Assembly (NCBI RefSeq): GCF_022750635.1
Contig: NZ_JAJKBG010000005.1
Coordinates: 62,001 to 126,000, forward strand
Direction: 5' to 3'
DNA from: Brevundimonas pishanensis
Lineage (GTDB): Bacteria; Pseudomonadota; Alphaproteobacteria; Caulobacterales; Caulobacteraceae
DNA: 64,000 bases
Shown: piece by piece, positions 16,650-25,026 of the stretch
How positions within the stretch are numbered: the stretch's first letter is position 1
Layout: each line of letters starts with the position of its first letter
Position numbers and translations under genes: made by a program
Notes under the pieces: model-generated
What the model was told of the DNA's origin: nothing
Seen by the model: the letters and a program-made list of their open reading frames with translations, nothing else
The model's database searches: none

Positions 16650-17399
16650 TCAGTGCGAAGCCAGGGCGGCGTCGGGATTGGGTGTGCGACGCTGGTCGTC
16701 GATGATGACCCCGTCTTCGATGTGAATGACGCGGTCAGCCCACGCTTCCAGACGCGGGTCGTGCGTCACGCAGATAACGGCGGCCCCGTGCTCGGTCGCG
16801 GCGCGGCGCAGCAGGCGGATAACGATCTGGCCGTTCTCGCCGTCCAGCGCCGAGGTTGGCTCGTCCGCGAACAGGATTTGCGGGTCTTTGGCGAGGGCGC
16901 GGGCAATTGCCACGCGCTGTTTCTCGCCGCCCGACAGGGCTGCGGGACGCAGGTTCAGGCGATGGCCCAGACCCACTTCTTCCAGCGCGAGCTTGGCGCG
17001 GGCCTTGGCGGCATCGGGCGACAGGCCTTGGTACTTCAGAACCGTCGTCACCTGCTGCAGCGCCGTCAGCGACGGGAACAGGTTGAAGCCCTGGAAGATG
17101 AAGCCGCAGTGGTCGAGGCGGAATTTGTCGATCTGGCCGCCCGACAGCTTCCACAGGTTCGGGCGATCCAGCGCCGCGACCGAACCTTCGTCGGGACGCA
17201 ACAGACCCGAAAGAGCCGCGATCAGCGTCGACTTGCCCGAGCCGGACGGGCCCATGATCATGGTCAGGTCGCCATGCTTGGCGTCGATGTCGACGTGCTT
17301 GAGCACTTCGATCATCCCGCGACCGGACTTGTAGCGCTTGACGATGCCCTTGGCTTCGATGGCGGCGTCGCCGTGTTTTCCGTGAGAGTTCGTAATCAT
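16650..17399 (-). CDS. ABC transporter ATP-binding protein (DevA/LolD/MacB type)
   Basis: A 249-residue ATPase: Walker A MIMGPSGSGKSTLI, Q-loop GFIFQGFNLFPSL, signature ALSGGEKQRVAIARAL, Walker B ILFADEPTSALD, and H-loop VICVTHDPR. The start ATG overlaps the permease stop by 4 nt (ATGA); the longer upstream frame is inside the permease. It energises the exporter formed with the adjacent FtsX-like permease and HlyD-type adaptor. Confidence 0.93.
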   Translation of the reverse strand: MITNSHGKHGDAAIEAKGIVKRYKSGRGMIEVLKHVDIDAKHGDLTMIMGPSGSGKSTLIAALSGLLRPDEGSVAALDRPNLWKLSGGQIDKFRLDHCGFIFQGFNLFPSLTALQQVTTVLKYQGLSPDAAKARAKLALEEVGLGHRLNLRPAALSGGEKQRVAIARALAKDPQILFADEPTSALDGENGQIVIRLLRRAATEHGAAVICVTHDPRLEAWADRVIHIEDGVIIDDQRRTPNPDAALASH

Positions 17400-18568
17400 C
17401 GCAACAGGTCCGCCGGTTGGCTCTTCTTGAGAATGCCCATCGACAGAATGCCGGAGAGCATGGCGATACCGATCAGGAAGGCACCGACGATAATCAGCAA
17501 AACGGGGTGCAGAACGATCAGGACCGCTCCCATACGCGCCAGAACCGAGAGCCCCCACGTCAGGAAGATGGCCGCGCCCACGCCGACAATGCCGACCCAG
17601 AAGCTCAGCTCGATCACGATCCGGCGCAGACTGCCCATGCCGACGCCAAGGGCGCGCAGCGAGGCGAACTCCTTGATGTTGGCCATGATGGCCCCGCGCA
17701 GGGTCTGCCAAGTGATGGCAACACCGATGATGAGTCCCAGCACCGCGCAGCCGGCCACGATGATGACGAGGATGCCTTCCTCGAACAGGGCGGTGGCATT
17801 GGCGTCAGCCAGTTGCTGGCGCGTCCACACCTTCCACTGGCCCTTGCCCATTTCATTCAGTTGGGCGGCGACGATGGATGCGCGGGTGGGGTCTTTCAGC
17901 TTGACCATGAGTGGACCGACGTTGGGGCCGGTATCGGCCTGACCCATCATGCGCAGGGTGTCGCGGCTCATGACGATGGTCGGCTGCATCATGCTGGGAT
18001 AGCCGCGCAGTACGCCGACAACCGTCACGGTCTTGCCGTTATAAAGCGCCTTGTCCCCCAGTTTCACGCCCAGCTTGGGCATGGTGGTCTCGTCCATCGC
18101 CACCGTAAAGGGCTGACGCAGGGCGTCGATCAGTTCTTGCGAATAGTCGATCGGAATGGTGACCGCATCGGGGGTGGTGTCGATGATCTGGGTCGAGACC
18201 CAGTTCATTTTCGGAGCCCCCTGACGCGCGCGATCGGCCTGCGACATGGTTGGGTCCACGTCCTTGACCGACTGGAAGCTGCCGCCCGCCATATCGAAGG
18301 GTTGGACCTCCTCGATCTCCGGATGGTTGTACACTTGCGGGATGAAGCGGCGCGGAACGCCCGACGGGCCGCCGAAAAGGCTCTTGGCCCCCGGTTGCAT
18401 GACAATCAGATCGGCGCTCGAGCGTTCGATCTGCGCGGTAAAGCCCTTGCCGATGCCCAGAAAGACGCCGGTCATGGCCAAAACCAGCAGCCCTGAAAGG
18501 GCCAGTGCCATGACGGCAGCCATGTATCTGCGCCACTCGAATAGCAGCGTCGACAGAGCAAGGGACAT
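17396..18568 (-). CDS. ABC transporter permease, FtsX/DevC type
   Basis: A 390-residue permease with MacB/FtsX topology: helix 1 near residues 17-38, a large periplasmic domain (residues about 45-255), then three C-terminal helices (IVAGCAVLGLIIGVAI; WVGIVGVGAAIFLTWGL; VLLIIVGAFLIGIAMLSGI). The conserved cytoplasmic segment IKEFASLRALGVG, which contacts the ATPase, is present. It is the first gene of the exporter operon. An in-frame start 14 codons upstream (18610) is less likely. Confidence 0.9.
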   Translation of the reverse strand: MSLALSTLLFEWRRYMAAVMALALSGLLVLAMTGVFLGIGKGFTAQIERSSADLIVMQPGAKSLFGGPSGVPRRFIPQVYNHPEIEEVQPFDMAGGSFQSVKDVDPTMSQADRARQGAPKMNWVSTQIIDTTPDAVTIPIDYSQELIDALRQPFTVAMDETTMPKLGVKLGDKALYNGKTVTVVGVLRGYPSMMQPTIVMSRDTLRMMGQADTGPNVGPLMVKLKDPTRASIVAAQLNEMGKGQWKVWTRQQLADANATALFEEGILVIIVAGCAVLGLIIGVAITWQTLRGAIMANIKEFASLRALGVGMGSLRRIVIELSFWVGIVGVGAAIFLTWGLSVLARMGAVLIVLHPVLLIIVGAFLIGIAMLSGILSMGILKKSQPADLLR

Positions 18569-18778
18569 ACGGTGACAGACCTCGGTAATATGAATTCTGT
18601 CTGACCGCATGAGGGGTTTAGGCCAAGTTAAATCGAGGTAAGGGGGCGCTTTCGTGTGACATTCCTCGGGATTAGGGGCTTGGAGCCGCCTACAAGGTGT
18701 GGTTGATCACCACCCTAGAGTGAAATCGACACGCGACCCGACGTTGGGTCCGGCCGCTGTCGCCAGAGGGAGCCCCCT
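18569..18778. other. Divergent intergenic region
   Basis: About 210 bp between the exporter operon and the first S46 peptidase. It must hold both promoters. The only pattern noted is a short imperfect dyad GGTGTGGTTGATCACCACC near 18697-18716; no other motif stands out. Confidence 0.5.
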
Positions 18779-20875
18779 ATGTCTCTTCGCCGTAATGTTA
18801 CGTTCTCGGCCTCGCTGGCCGTTATCGGCATGGCTATGGCCATGGCCAGTGTTCCGGCCGGTACCGCGCGCGCCGAAGAAGGTATGTGGACCTTCGACAA
18901 CTTCCCGACCCAGACCGTAAACCAGACCTACGGCACCCGTATCGACCAGGCATGGCTGGATCGCGTACGTGAGTCGGCTGTGCGCCTGCAGGGCTGCTCG
19001 GCCTCGTTCGTCTCGGGCGAAGGCCTGATCCTGACCAACCACCACTGCGTGGTGTCGTGCGTACAGGATCTGTCGACCGCCCAGAACGACTACGTCAAAA
19101 ACGGCTGGATGACCGCCACACGCGAAGAAGAGCGCAAATGCCCGGGCCAGACCGCAGAGGTTCTGACCGAGATCGTTGACGTCACCGATCGTGTGCTGGG
19201 TGCCGGTGAAGGCCTGACCGGCGGCGAGTTCGTCCGCGCCCGCTCGGCTGAAATCGAAAAGATCCAGAAGGAGGCCTGCGGCGACGACACCAAACGCACC
19301 TGTCAGGTGATCAGCTTCTATCGCGGCGGCCAGTACAAGCTCTACAAGTTCAAGAAGTACGACGACGTGCGTCTGGTGTTCGCACCGGAGTTCCAGGCCG
19401 CCTTCTTCGGCGGTGATCCGGACAACTTCAACTTCCCGCGCTATGCCCTCGATGCCGCCTTCCTGCGCGCCTACGAGGACGGCAAGCCGGTCGCCTCGCC
19501 GGTTCACCTGAAGTGGAATGCCGACGCTCCGAAGGAAGGCGAGGCCGTCTTCGTTGCGGGCAATCCGGGCACGACCCAGCGTCTGCTGACCGTTTCCCAG
19601 CTGTCGCAACTGCGCGATCAACAACTGCCGATCACCCTGATCCAGTCCTCGGAACTGCGCGGTCGTCTGACCGAGTATTCGACCACGTCCGAAGAAGCCC
19701 GCCGCGTCACCGTGGACCCGATCTTCGGCCTCGAGAACAGTTTCAAGGTGTTCTACGGCCAGGTCGGCGCTCTGACCGATCCGTCGTTCTTCGGTAAGAA
19801 GGTCGCCGAGGAAACCGAACTGCGTGAACGCGTCGCCGCCGATCCGGCACTGGCCGAGCGCATCGGTAACCCGTGGGCCGATATGGACGCCGTCGTCGCC
19901 ACCCAGCGCCGCCTGTACCTGCCGTACCGCCAACTGGAAGCCGCAGCGGGCCAACGCTCGTCGCTGTATTCCTATGCCCGCTCGATCGTTCGTGCCTCGA
20001 AGGAACGTGCCAAGGCTGCTGACCAGCGCCGCGCCGGTTATTCGGATGCCGACATCGCTGCCATGGGCCGTCGTCTGTCGACCGAGGTGCCGATCTCGAA
20101 CGACGTCGAACGTATCGCCCTCAGCTTCTGGCTGACCAAGACCCGCGAATATCTGACGGCAGACAACGCTCAGGTGAAGGCTCTGATCGGTGCCGAGAAC
20201 CCTGAGGCGCTGGCGACCCGTCTGGTCGAAGGCACCCGTCTGGCCGATCCGGCCTTCCGCGCCGAAGCCCTGAACATGACGCCGGAGCAGATTGCCGCTT
20301 CGGACGATGCCCTGCTGAAGTTCGTTCTGGACAACGATGACGCTGCCCAAGCCATCCGCGCCCAGTACGAAGCTGAAGTCTCGGCCCCGTCGGCCCGTGC
20401 GGCCGAAAAGATCGCACAGGCCCGCTTCGCCGTTTACGGAACCAACCTGTATCCGGACGCGACCTTCTCGCTTCGTCTGTCGTACGGTTCGGTGAAGGGC
20501 TGGACTGAAGGTGACAAGACCATCACCCCGTTCACCCACATCGGCGGCCTGTATGAACGCCAGACCGGCGCAGAGCCTTACAACGCCTCGGAACGCTTCA
20601 TGGCGGCCCGCGACCGTGTGAACAAGAATGTCGTCTATGACTTCGTGTCGACCAACGACATCATCGGCGGCAACTCCGGTTCTCCGGTCATCAATGCCAA
20701 GGGTGAAGTGATCGGTGCGGCCTTCGACGGCAACATCCACTCGCTGGGTGGCTCGTTCGGTTACGACGGTGAACTGAACCGCACGGTCACGGTTTCGACC
20801 GCTGCGATCACCGAGTCCCTCCGTAATGTCTACAACCAGCCGCACCTGCTGCGCGAACTGGGCGTACGCCGTTAA
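18779..20875 (+). CDS. S46 family dipeptidyl-peptidase (DPP7/DPP11-like), copy 1
   Basis: A 698-residue periplasmic serine exopeptidase that removes dipeptides from oligopeptide N-termini. A signal peptide (cleavage near GTARA|EE) leads into EEGMWTFDNFP, typical of S46. The chymotrypsin-like triad is visible: His in LILTNHHCVV (residues 88-89), Asp in FFGGDPDNFNFPRY, Ser in IIGGNSGSPVIN. A helical cap domain lies between them. The residue after FD in AAFDGN is Gly, which in Porphyromonas DPP7 goes with hydrophobic P1 preference (Arg in DPP11 selects acidic). The next gene is a paralog. Possible use is peptide scavenging with the TonB receptors. Confidence 0.95.
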   Translation: MSLRRNVTFSASLAVIGMAMAMASVPAGTARAEEGMWTFDNFPTQTVNQTYGTRIDQAWLDRVRESAVRLQGCSASFVSGEGLILTNHHCVVSCVQDLSTAQNDYVKNGWMTATREEERKCPGQTAEVLTEIVDVTDRVLGAGEGLTGGEFVRARSAEIEKIQKEACGDDTKRTCQVISFYRGGQYKLYKFKKYDDVRLVFAPEFQAAFFGGDPDNFNFPRYALDAAFLRAYEDGKPVASPVHLKWNADAPKEGEAVFVAGNPGTTQRLLTVSQLSQLRDQQLPITLIQSSELRGRLTEYSTTSEEARRVTVDPIFGLENSFKVFYGQVGALTDPSFFGKKVAEETELRERVAADPALAERIGNPWADMDAVVATQRRLYLPYRQLEAAAGQRSSLYSYARSIVRASKERAKAADQRRAGYSDADIAAMGRRLSTEVPISNDVERIALSFWLTKTREYLTADNAQVKALIGAENPEALATRLVEGTRLADPAFRAEALNMTPEQIAASDDALLKFVLDNDDAAQAIRAQYEAEVSAPSARAAEKIAQARFAVYGTNLYPDATFSLRLSYGSVKGWTEGDKTITPFTHIGGLYERQTGAEPYNASERFMAARDRVNKNVVYDFVSTNDIIGGNSGSPVINAKGEVIGAAFDGNIHSLGGSFGYDGELNRTVTVSTAAITESLRNVYNQPHLLRELGVRR

Positions 20876-20904
20876 TCACGGGACTTAGCGTCACGATTGC
20901 GGGA

Positions 20905-20938
20905 GGGGGTTGCCATTGGCAGCCCCCTTCTGTCTTTT
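20905..20938 (+). terminator. Intercistronic terminator between S46 genes
   Basis: 10-bp stem GGGGGTTGCC / GGCAGCCCCC (one G-U), 3-nt loop, then TTCTGTCTTTT. It would lower readthrough from copy 1 into copy 2. Confidence 0.75.
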
Positions 20939-20964
20939 CAGCGCAATTCACGAGGGACCCTCTT

Positions 20965-23055
20965 ATGCGCCATCTCGCATTTTTTGCTTCTGCTGCTGTT
21001 CTCGCATTCGCCGCTTCTGCCGCTCCGGCTGCGGCTGAAGAGGGCATGTGGACCTATGACAACTTCCCCATCGCCAAGGCGAACCAGCAACTGGGCACCA
21101 ACATCGATCAGGGCTTTATCGACACCCTGCGTCTGTCGTCGGTGAAGTTCGGGGGCTGCTCGGCCGGTCTGATCTCGGGCGAAGGCCTGATCATGACCAA
21201 CAACCACTGCGTCGCGACCTGCGTGGCCAACCTGTCGACCCCGCAGAAACAATATGCCGAAACCGGCTTCCTGCCGCAAAGCCGCGAAGAAGAGCTGAAA
21301 TGCCCGGGGGCCACCGCTGAAATCCTGACGGACATCTCGGACGTCACCGAGCGCGTGAACAAGGCTGCTCAAGGTCTGGATGGCCAAGCCTTCACCCGCG
21401 CCAAGGAAGCCGAAGCGGCCCGCATCGAAAGCGAAGCCTGCGGCGATGACGCCAAAATCCGTTGTCAGGTCGTCAGCCTGTATCGCGGCGGCCAGTTCAA
21501 ACTCTACAAGTTCCGCAAATACGACGACGTGCGTCTGGCCTGGGCTCCAGAAGACCGCGCGGCGACCTTTGGCGGTGATCTCGACAACTTCTCCTTCCCG
21601 CGCTTCGCTATCGATGCAGCCTTCATCCGCGCCTATGAAGACGGCAAGCCTGCGGCCACGCCTACCCACTTCAAGTGGAATGCCGACAAGCCGGTCGAAG
21701 GCGAGCCGATCTTCCTGTCGGGCAATCCGGGCTCGACCCAGCGCCTGCTGACGCAAGCGCAACTGATGACCATCCGCGACGTGGTTCTGCCGATGGACCA
21801 GCTGATCGCGTCCGAACTGCGCGGTCGTCTAATCCGCTATTCGGAAGAGGGCGACGAGCAGGCCTTCATCGCCATGGACCCGATCGTCGGTGTCGAGAAC
21901 ACCTATAAGCGCGGTCGTGGCCGTATGGCGGCTCTGATCGACCCGTCCTTCATGGCGGTCAAAGCTGATGCCGAGGCTGACTTCCGTCGCCGTTGGCAAT
22001 CGAACCGCAGCCTGTCGCGCGGTCAGGCCAATCCGTGGGAAGCCATGGAAGCCATCCAACCGGTCGCCCGCGAGCTCTATGCCCCGATGGCGCTGCTGGA
22101 AGGCGGCACCGGCATGGGCACCACCTCGGTGGCCGGTGGCTCCAACCTGTTCAGCTATGCCCGCACCCTCGTGCGCGCGGCTCAGGAACGCGCCAAGCCG
22201 TCGGGCGAGCGTCTGGCCGAATACTCGGACAGCCGTCTGTCGGGCGTGCAGTCGCGCCTGTTCGCAGAGCGTCCGACCTATCCGGAACTGGAGCAGATCC
22301 GTCTGGAGTGGTGGCTGTCCAAGACGCGCGAATGGCTGACGGTCGATAGCCCCTACATGGCCGCCCTGTTGGGCAAGGAAAGCCCCGAAGTTCTGTCGGC
22401 CCGCTTGGTCGAAGGCTCGAAACTGGCCGATCCGGCGGTGCGCCGCGCCCTGTGGGAAGGTGGTCTTGCGGCCATCGAAGCTTCGGATGATCCGATGATC
22501 CAGTACGCCCTGCGTGTGGACGCCGACGCCCGCGCCATCCGCAGCGACTGGGAAAACCGCGTGCAGGCCCCGACGGACAAGGCGTCGGAGCAACTGGCTG
22601 CGGCACGCTTCGCTGTCTATGGCGATGCCGTCTATCCGGACGCCACGGGCACGCTTCGCCTGACCTACGGCAAGATCGAAGGCTCGGACGTTCCGGGCCA
22701 GCGTTTCGGTGCCTTCACTACTTTTCAGGGTCTGTGGGACCGCGCCACGGGTGCAGAGCCGTTCGTCCTGACGCCGGGCCTGCAAGCCGCCAAGGATCGT
22801 ATCGACCCGAACGCGGTCATGAACATGACCGTCTCGACCGACACCATCGGTGGTTCGTCGGGCTCGCCGGTACTTAACGCCAAGGGCGAGATCATCGGCG
22901 CTAACTTCGACTCCACCGTCCTCAGCCAGCGCAACGCCTATGGCTATGACCGCAACACCAACCGCAGCGTGATCGTAACGACCCAAGCGGTCACGGTTGC
23001 CCTGAGGGACGTGTACGGTCTGAACCATCTGCTGGCAGAACTGGGCGTTCAATAA
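20965..23055 (+). CDS. S46 family dipeptidyl-peptidase, copy 2
   Basis: A 696-residue tandem paralog of the preceding gene with the same architecture: signal peptide (cleavage near AAPAAA|EE), His in LIMTNNHCVA, Asp in TFGGDLDNFSFPRF, and Ser in TIGGSSGSPVLN. Instead of FDGN it reads FDSTV, so the S1-pocket residue differs (Ser for Gly), suggesting the two copies have diverged in P1 preference. It contains an extra Gly-rich insert (EGGTGMGTTSVAGGSN) in the cap. It follows copy 1 after 89 bp with a terminator between, and probably has its own promoter. Confidence 0.95.
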   Translation: MRHLAFFASAAVLAFAASAAPAAAEEGMWTYDNFPIAKANQQLGTNIDQGFIDTLRLSSVKFGGCSAGLISGEGLIMTNNHCVATCVANLSTPQKQYAETGFLPQSREEELKCPGATAEILTDISDVTERVNKAAQGLDGQAFTRAKEAEAARIESEACGDDAKIRCQVVSLYRGGQFKLYKFRKYDDVRLAWAPEDRAATFGGDLDNFSFPRFAIDAAFIRAYEDGKPAATPTHFKWNADKPVEGEPIFLSGNPGSTQRLLTQAQLMTIRDVVLPMDQLIASELRGRLIRYSEEGDEQAFIAMDPIVGVENTYKRGRGRMAALIDPSFMAVKADAEADFRRRWQSNRSLSRGQANPWEAMEAIQPVARELYAPMALLEGGTGMGTTSVAGGSNLFSYARTLVRAAQERAKPSGERLAEYSDSRLSGVQSRLFAERPTYPELEQIRLEWWLSKTREWLTVDSPYMAALLGKESPEVLSARLVEGSKLADPAVRRALWEGGLAAIEASDDPMIQYALRVDADARAIRSDWENRVQAPTDKASEQLAAARFAVYGDAVYPDATGTLRLTYGKIEGSDVPGQRFGAFTTFQGLWDRATGAEPFVLTPGLQAAKDRIDPNAVMNMTVSTDTIGGSSGSPVLNAKGEIIGANFDSTVLSQRNAYGYDRNTNRSVIVTTQAVTVALRDVYGLNHLLAELGVQ

Positions 23056-23057
23056 AC

Positions 23058-23588
23058 ATGTCGCAGTTGCGTTTCCGTCCGGCCACCAAGGCCGACATCG
23101 CAACCCTTCACGGTCTGGTCGAGAGTGCCTATCGCGGCACCTCGGCCAAGGCCGGCTGGACCCACGAGGCCGACCTGCTGGACGGTCAGCGCACCGACGC
23201 TGAAGAGCTAACCGACATTGTCGCCGACCCGCGCCGCCAGATTCTGCTGGGGCTGGATGGTGATGATCTGGCTGGATGTGTCTGTGTAGAGAGCAAGGAC
23301 GGCGGGCGGGCCTATCTGGGAATGCTGACCGTCGACCCGCAGCGGCAGGCGGGCGGCCTTGGTCGTCAGCTTATCGCCGCCGCCGAAAATCTGGCCCGCT
23401 CGCAGTTCGGGGCAGAGGTGATGGAGATGACCGTCATCGCCCAGCGTGCCGAACTGATCGCCTACTACGAGCGACGGGGCTACGCGCTGACGAGCGAGGC
23501 ACGGCCGTTCCCGCTGCACGATCCTCGCTTTGGCGAGGCCAAGCGGGACGATCTCTACTTTGTAGTCATGGAAAAGGCGCTGGTTTGA
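23058..23588 (+). CDS. GNAT family N-acetyltransferase
   Basis: A 176-residue acetyltransferase beginning LRFRPATKADIATLHGLVE, with the acetyl-CoA loop VDPQRQAGGLGRQLIAAAE and C-terminal AYYERRGYALTSEARPFPL. The substrate is unknown. It starts 2 nt after the second S46 stop, so it is probably cotranscribed; its stop lies inside the terminator stem. Confidence 0.9.
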   Translation: MSQLRFRPATKADIATLHGLVESAYRGTSAKAGWTHEADLLDGQRTDAEELTDIVADPRRQILLGLDGDDLAGCVCVESKDGGRAYLGMLTVDPQRQAGGLGRQLIAAAENLARSQFGAEVMEMTVIAQRAELIAYYERRGYALTSEARPFPLHDPRFGEAKRDDLYFVVMEKALV

Positions 23589-23608
23589 AACCAGCGCCTT
23601 AATCATTT
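23574..23608. terminator. Bidirectional terminator
   Basis: 13-bp perfect stem AAGGCGCTGGTTT / AAACCAGCGCCTT with a 1-nt centre. The stem contains the GNAT stop codon region and faces the convergent pgsA gene. Confidence 0.85.
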
Positions 23609-23627
23609 CAGCGATGAGGTTCGAGCC

Positions 23628-24260
23628 TTAGAGGTCCTGCATCTGCTTCTTGGCTGCCGCGAAATACTGGTAGCCGGTCCAGATGGTGGCGATTGCGGCC
23701 AACCAGATCAGCACGTCCGAGAACAGCTGGAAGTGCGGCAGATAGTCGAATGGCAGGCCAAAGCCGTCCCAGTTGCGCGCGAACAGTTGGCAACCCAGAG
23801 CGACCATTTGCAGGGTCGTCTTCCATTTGGCCGCCAGCGTCACCGGCAGGGTAATGCGGCCCGCCATCGTCTCGCGCAGGGCCGAGACAGCGAACTCGCG
23901 GAACAGGATCAGACCGCAAGGGATGATGATCTGCTGCACCGAACCCGAGGTCAGCACGCCCAGAATAGCGCCCGTGACCAGAATCTTGTCGGCGATCGGG
24001 TCGAGGATGGCACCCCAGCGGGTTTCAGCGTGCCATTTGCGGGCCAGATAACCGTCGATCCAGTCGGTCGATGCCGCGATCACGAAAATCCAGAAGCCGA
24101 TGCGATACATGGCGAACTGGTCGTCGGGGCTGAGCATGGTCGAGATGAACGGCCAACCGCTGGTCGCACCAGCCAGCAGCAGGAACATCACCACGCCAGC
24201 AGCCAGACGGATGCCGGTCAGGATGTTGGGGATCGGGTTGGGCTTGTGGGCAGTCGCCAT
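23628..24260 (-). CDS. pgsA: CDP-diacylglycerol-glycerol-3-phosphate 3-phosphatidyltransferase
   Basis: Makes phosphatidylglycerophosphate, the committed step to phosphatidylglycerol, in the inner membrane. The 210-residue product has several hydrophobic helices and the CDP-alcohol phosphotransferase motif DG-x2-AR-x8-G-x3-D-x3-D, read as DGYLARK...WGAILDPIAD. MATAHKPNPIPNILTGIRL is the usual N-terminus. It is transcribed leftward after the carbonic anhydrase gene. Confidence 0.95.
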   Translation of the reverse strand: MATAHKPNPIPNILTGIRLAAGVVMFLLLAGATSGWPFISTMLSPDDQFAMYRIGFWIFVIAASTDWIDGYLARKWHAETRWGAILDPIADKILVTGAILGVLTSGSVQQIIIPCGLILFREFAVSALRETMAGRITLPVTLAAKWKTTLQMVALGCQLFARNWDGFGLPFDYLPHFQLFSDVLIWLAAIATIWTGYQYFAAAKKQMQDL

Positions 24261-24315
24261 GGAATATTCCGTCTATGAGCCGCTTGGTGTGCCACGCTTT
24301 GCGGGCAGAAGCGAG

Positions 24316-24339
24316 GCCGGGCCGTTTTCACAGCCCGGC
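24316..24339 (-). other. GC-rich hairpin between carbonic anhydrase and pgsA genes
   Basis: GCCGGGC / GCCCGGC, 7-bp stem with a 10-nt loop and no T-run. Weak candidate for a terminator or RNA-stability element after the carbonic anhydrase gene. Confidence 0.35.
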
Positions 24340-24356
24340 TCTGCGACTACGCGTCC

Positions 24357-24971
24357 TTAGGCCAGCGGCTCGAAACGCTCGCCGTCGCCCGCCTGGGTCA
24401 GTACACCGTCTGCAATACCGAAATGCAGACCGACCAGTTTCAGTTCGCCCGCAGCCTCGCGTTCGGCGATCCACGGGAAGGTGCGCAGGTTGTCCAGCGA
24501 CAGCTTGACCACAGCCTCTTCGGCCACGCGCTCGACCTGATCGGCAGGATAGGACTCGCACACGCGCTTGACGGTCGGTGCACCTTGCTCGACCCACGGC
24601 AGGACGAAGTCACGGCAGCTGTCGGGCGTGCCGTGGATCATGGCGTTCACGCCACCGCAGCCTGCGTGGCCCATGACCACGATCTGTTTGACGCCCAGAA
24701 CCTTGACGCCGAACTCGAGCGCGGCCGAGACGCCGTGCATCTTACCGTCTGGCTCGTATGGCGGGACGAGGTTCGCCACGTTGCGCACGACGAACAGTTC
24801 GCCGGGGGCGGTGTCGAAGATCAGGGCAGGATCGGCGCGGCTGTCGGAACAGGCAACGATCAGGGTGTGCGGCTTCTGGCCTTTCTCGGCCAGAGCTTCG
24901 TACTCAGCTTTCTTCGAGGGCCAACGGTCCTCACGGAAGCGACGGTAACCTTGGGTGAGCTTGGTAATCAT
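24357..24971 (-). CDS. Beta-class carbonic anhydrase
   Basis: Interconverts CO2 and bicarbonate in the cytoplasm. The 204-residue product has zinc ligands Cys41, His102 and Cys105 (VACSDSRAD; MGHAGCGG) and the Asp43-Arg45 catalytic dyad. VVRNVANLVPP is the conserved substrate-site segment. It is a single gene, leftward, upstream of pgsA. Confidence 0.95.
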   Translation of the reverse strand: MITKLTQGYRRFREDRWPSKKAEYEALAEKGQKPHTLIVACSDSRADPALIFDTAPGELFVVRNVANLVPPYEPDGKMHGVSAALEFGVKVLGVKQIVVMGHAGCGGVNAMIHGTPDSCRDFVLPWVEQGAPTVKRVCESYPADQVERVAEEAVVKLSLDNLRTFPWIAEREAAGELKLVGLHFGIADGVLTQAGDGERFEPLA

Positions 24972-25026
24972 GGACGGTTCCTTGCAGCAGCTAAGCCATC
25001 ACATCAACCCGCCAATAGTCGTTTTG

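Noticed and set aside
18707-20845. 712-aa open frame antisense to S46 peptidase 1 (and 21829-23103 against copy 2)
   Set aside because: Mirror of a high-GC coding sequence; composition His/Arg/Gly rich with no domain, no RBS.
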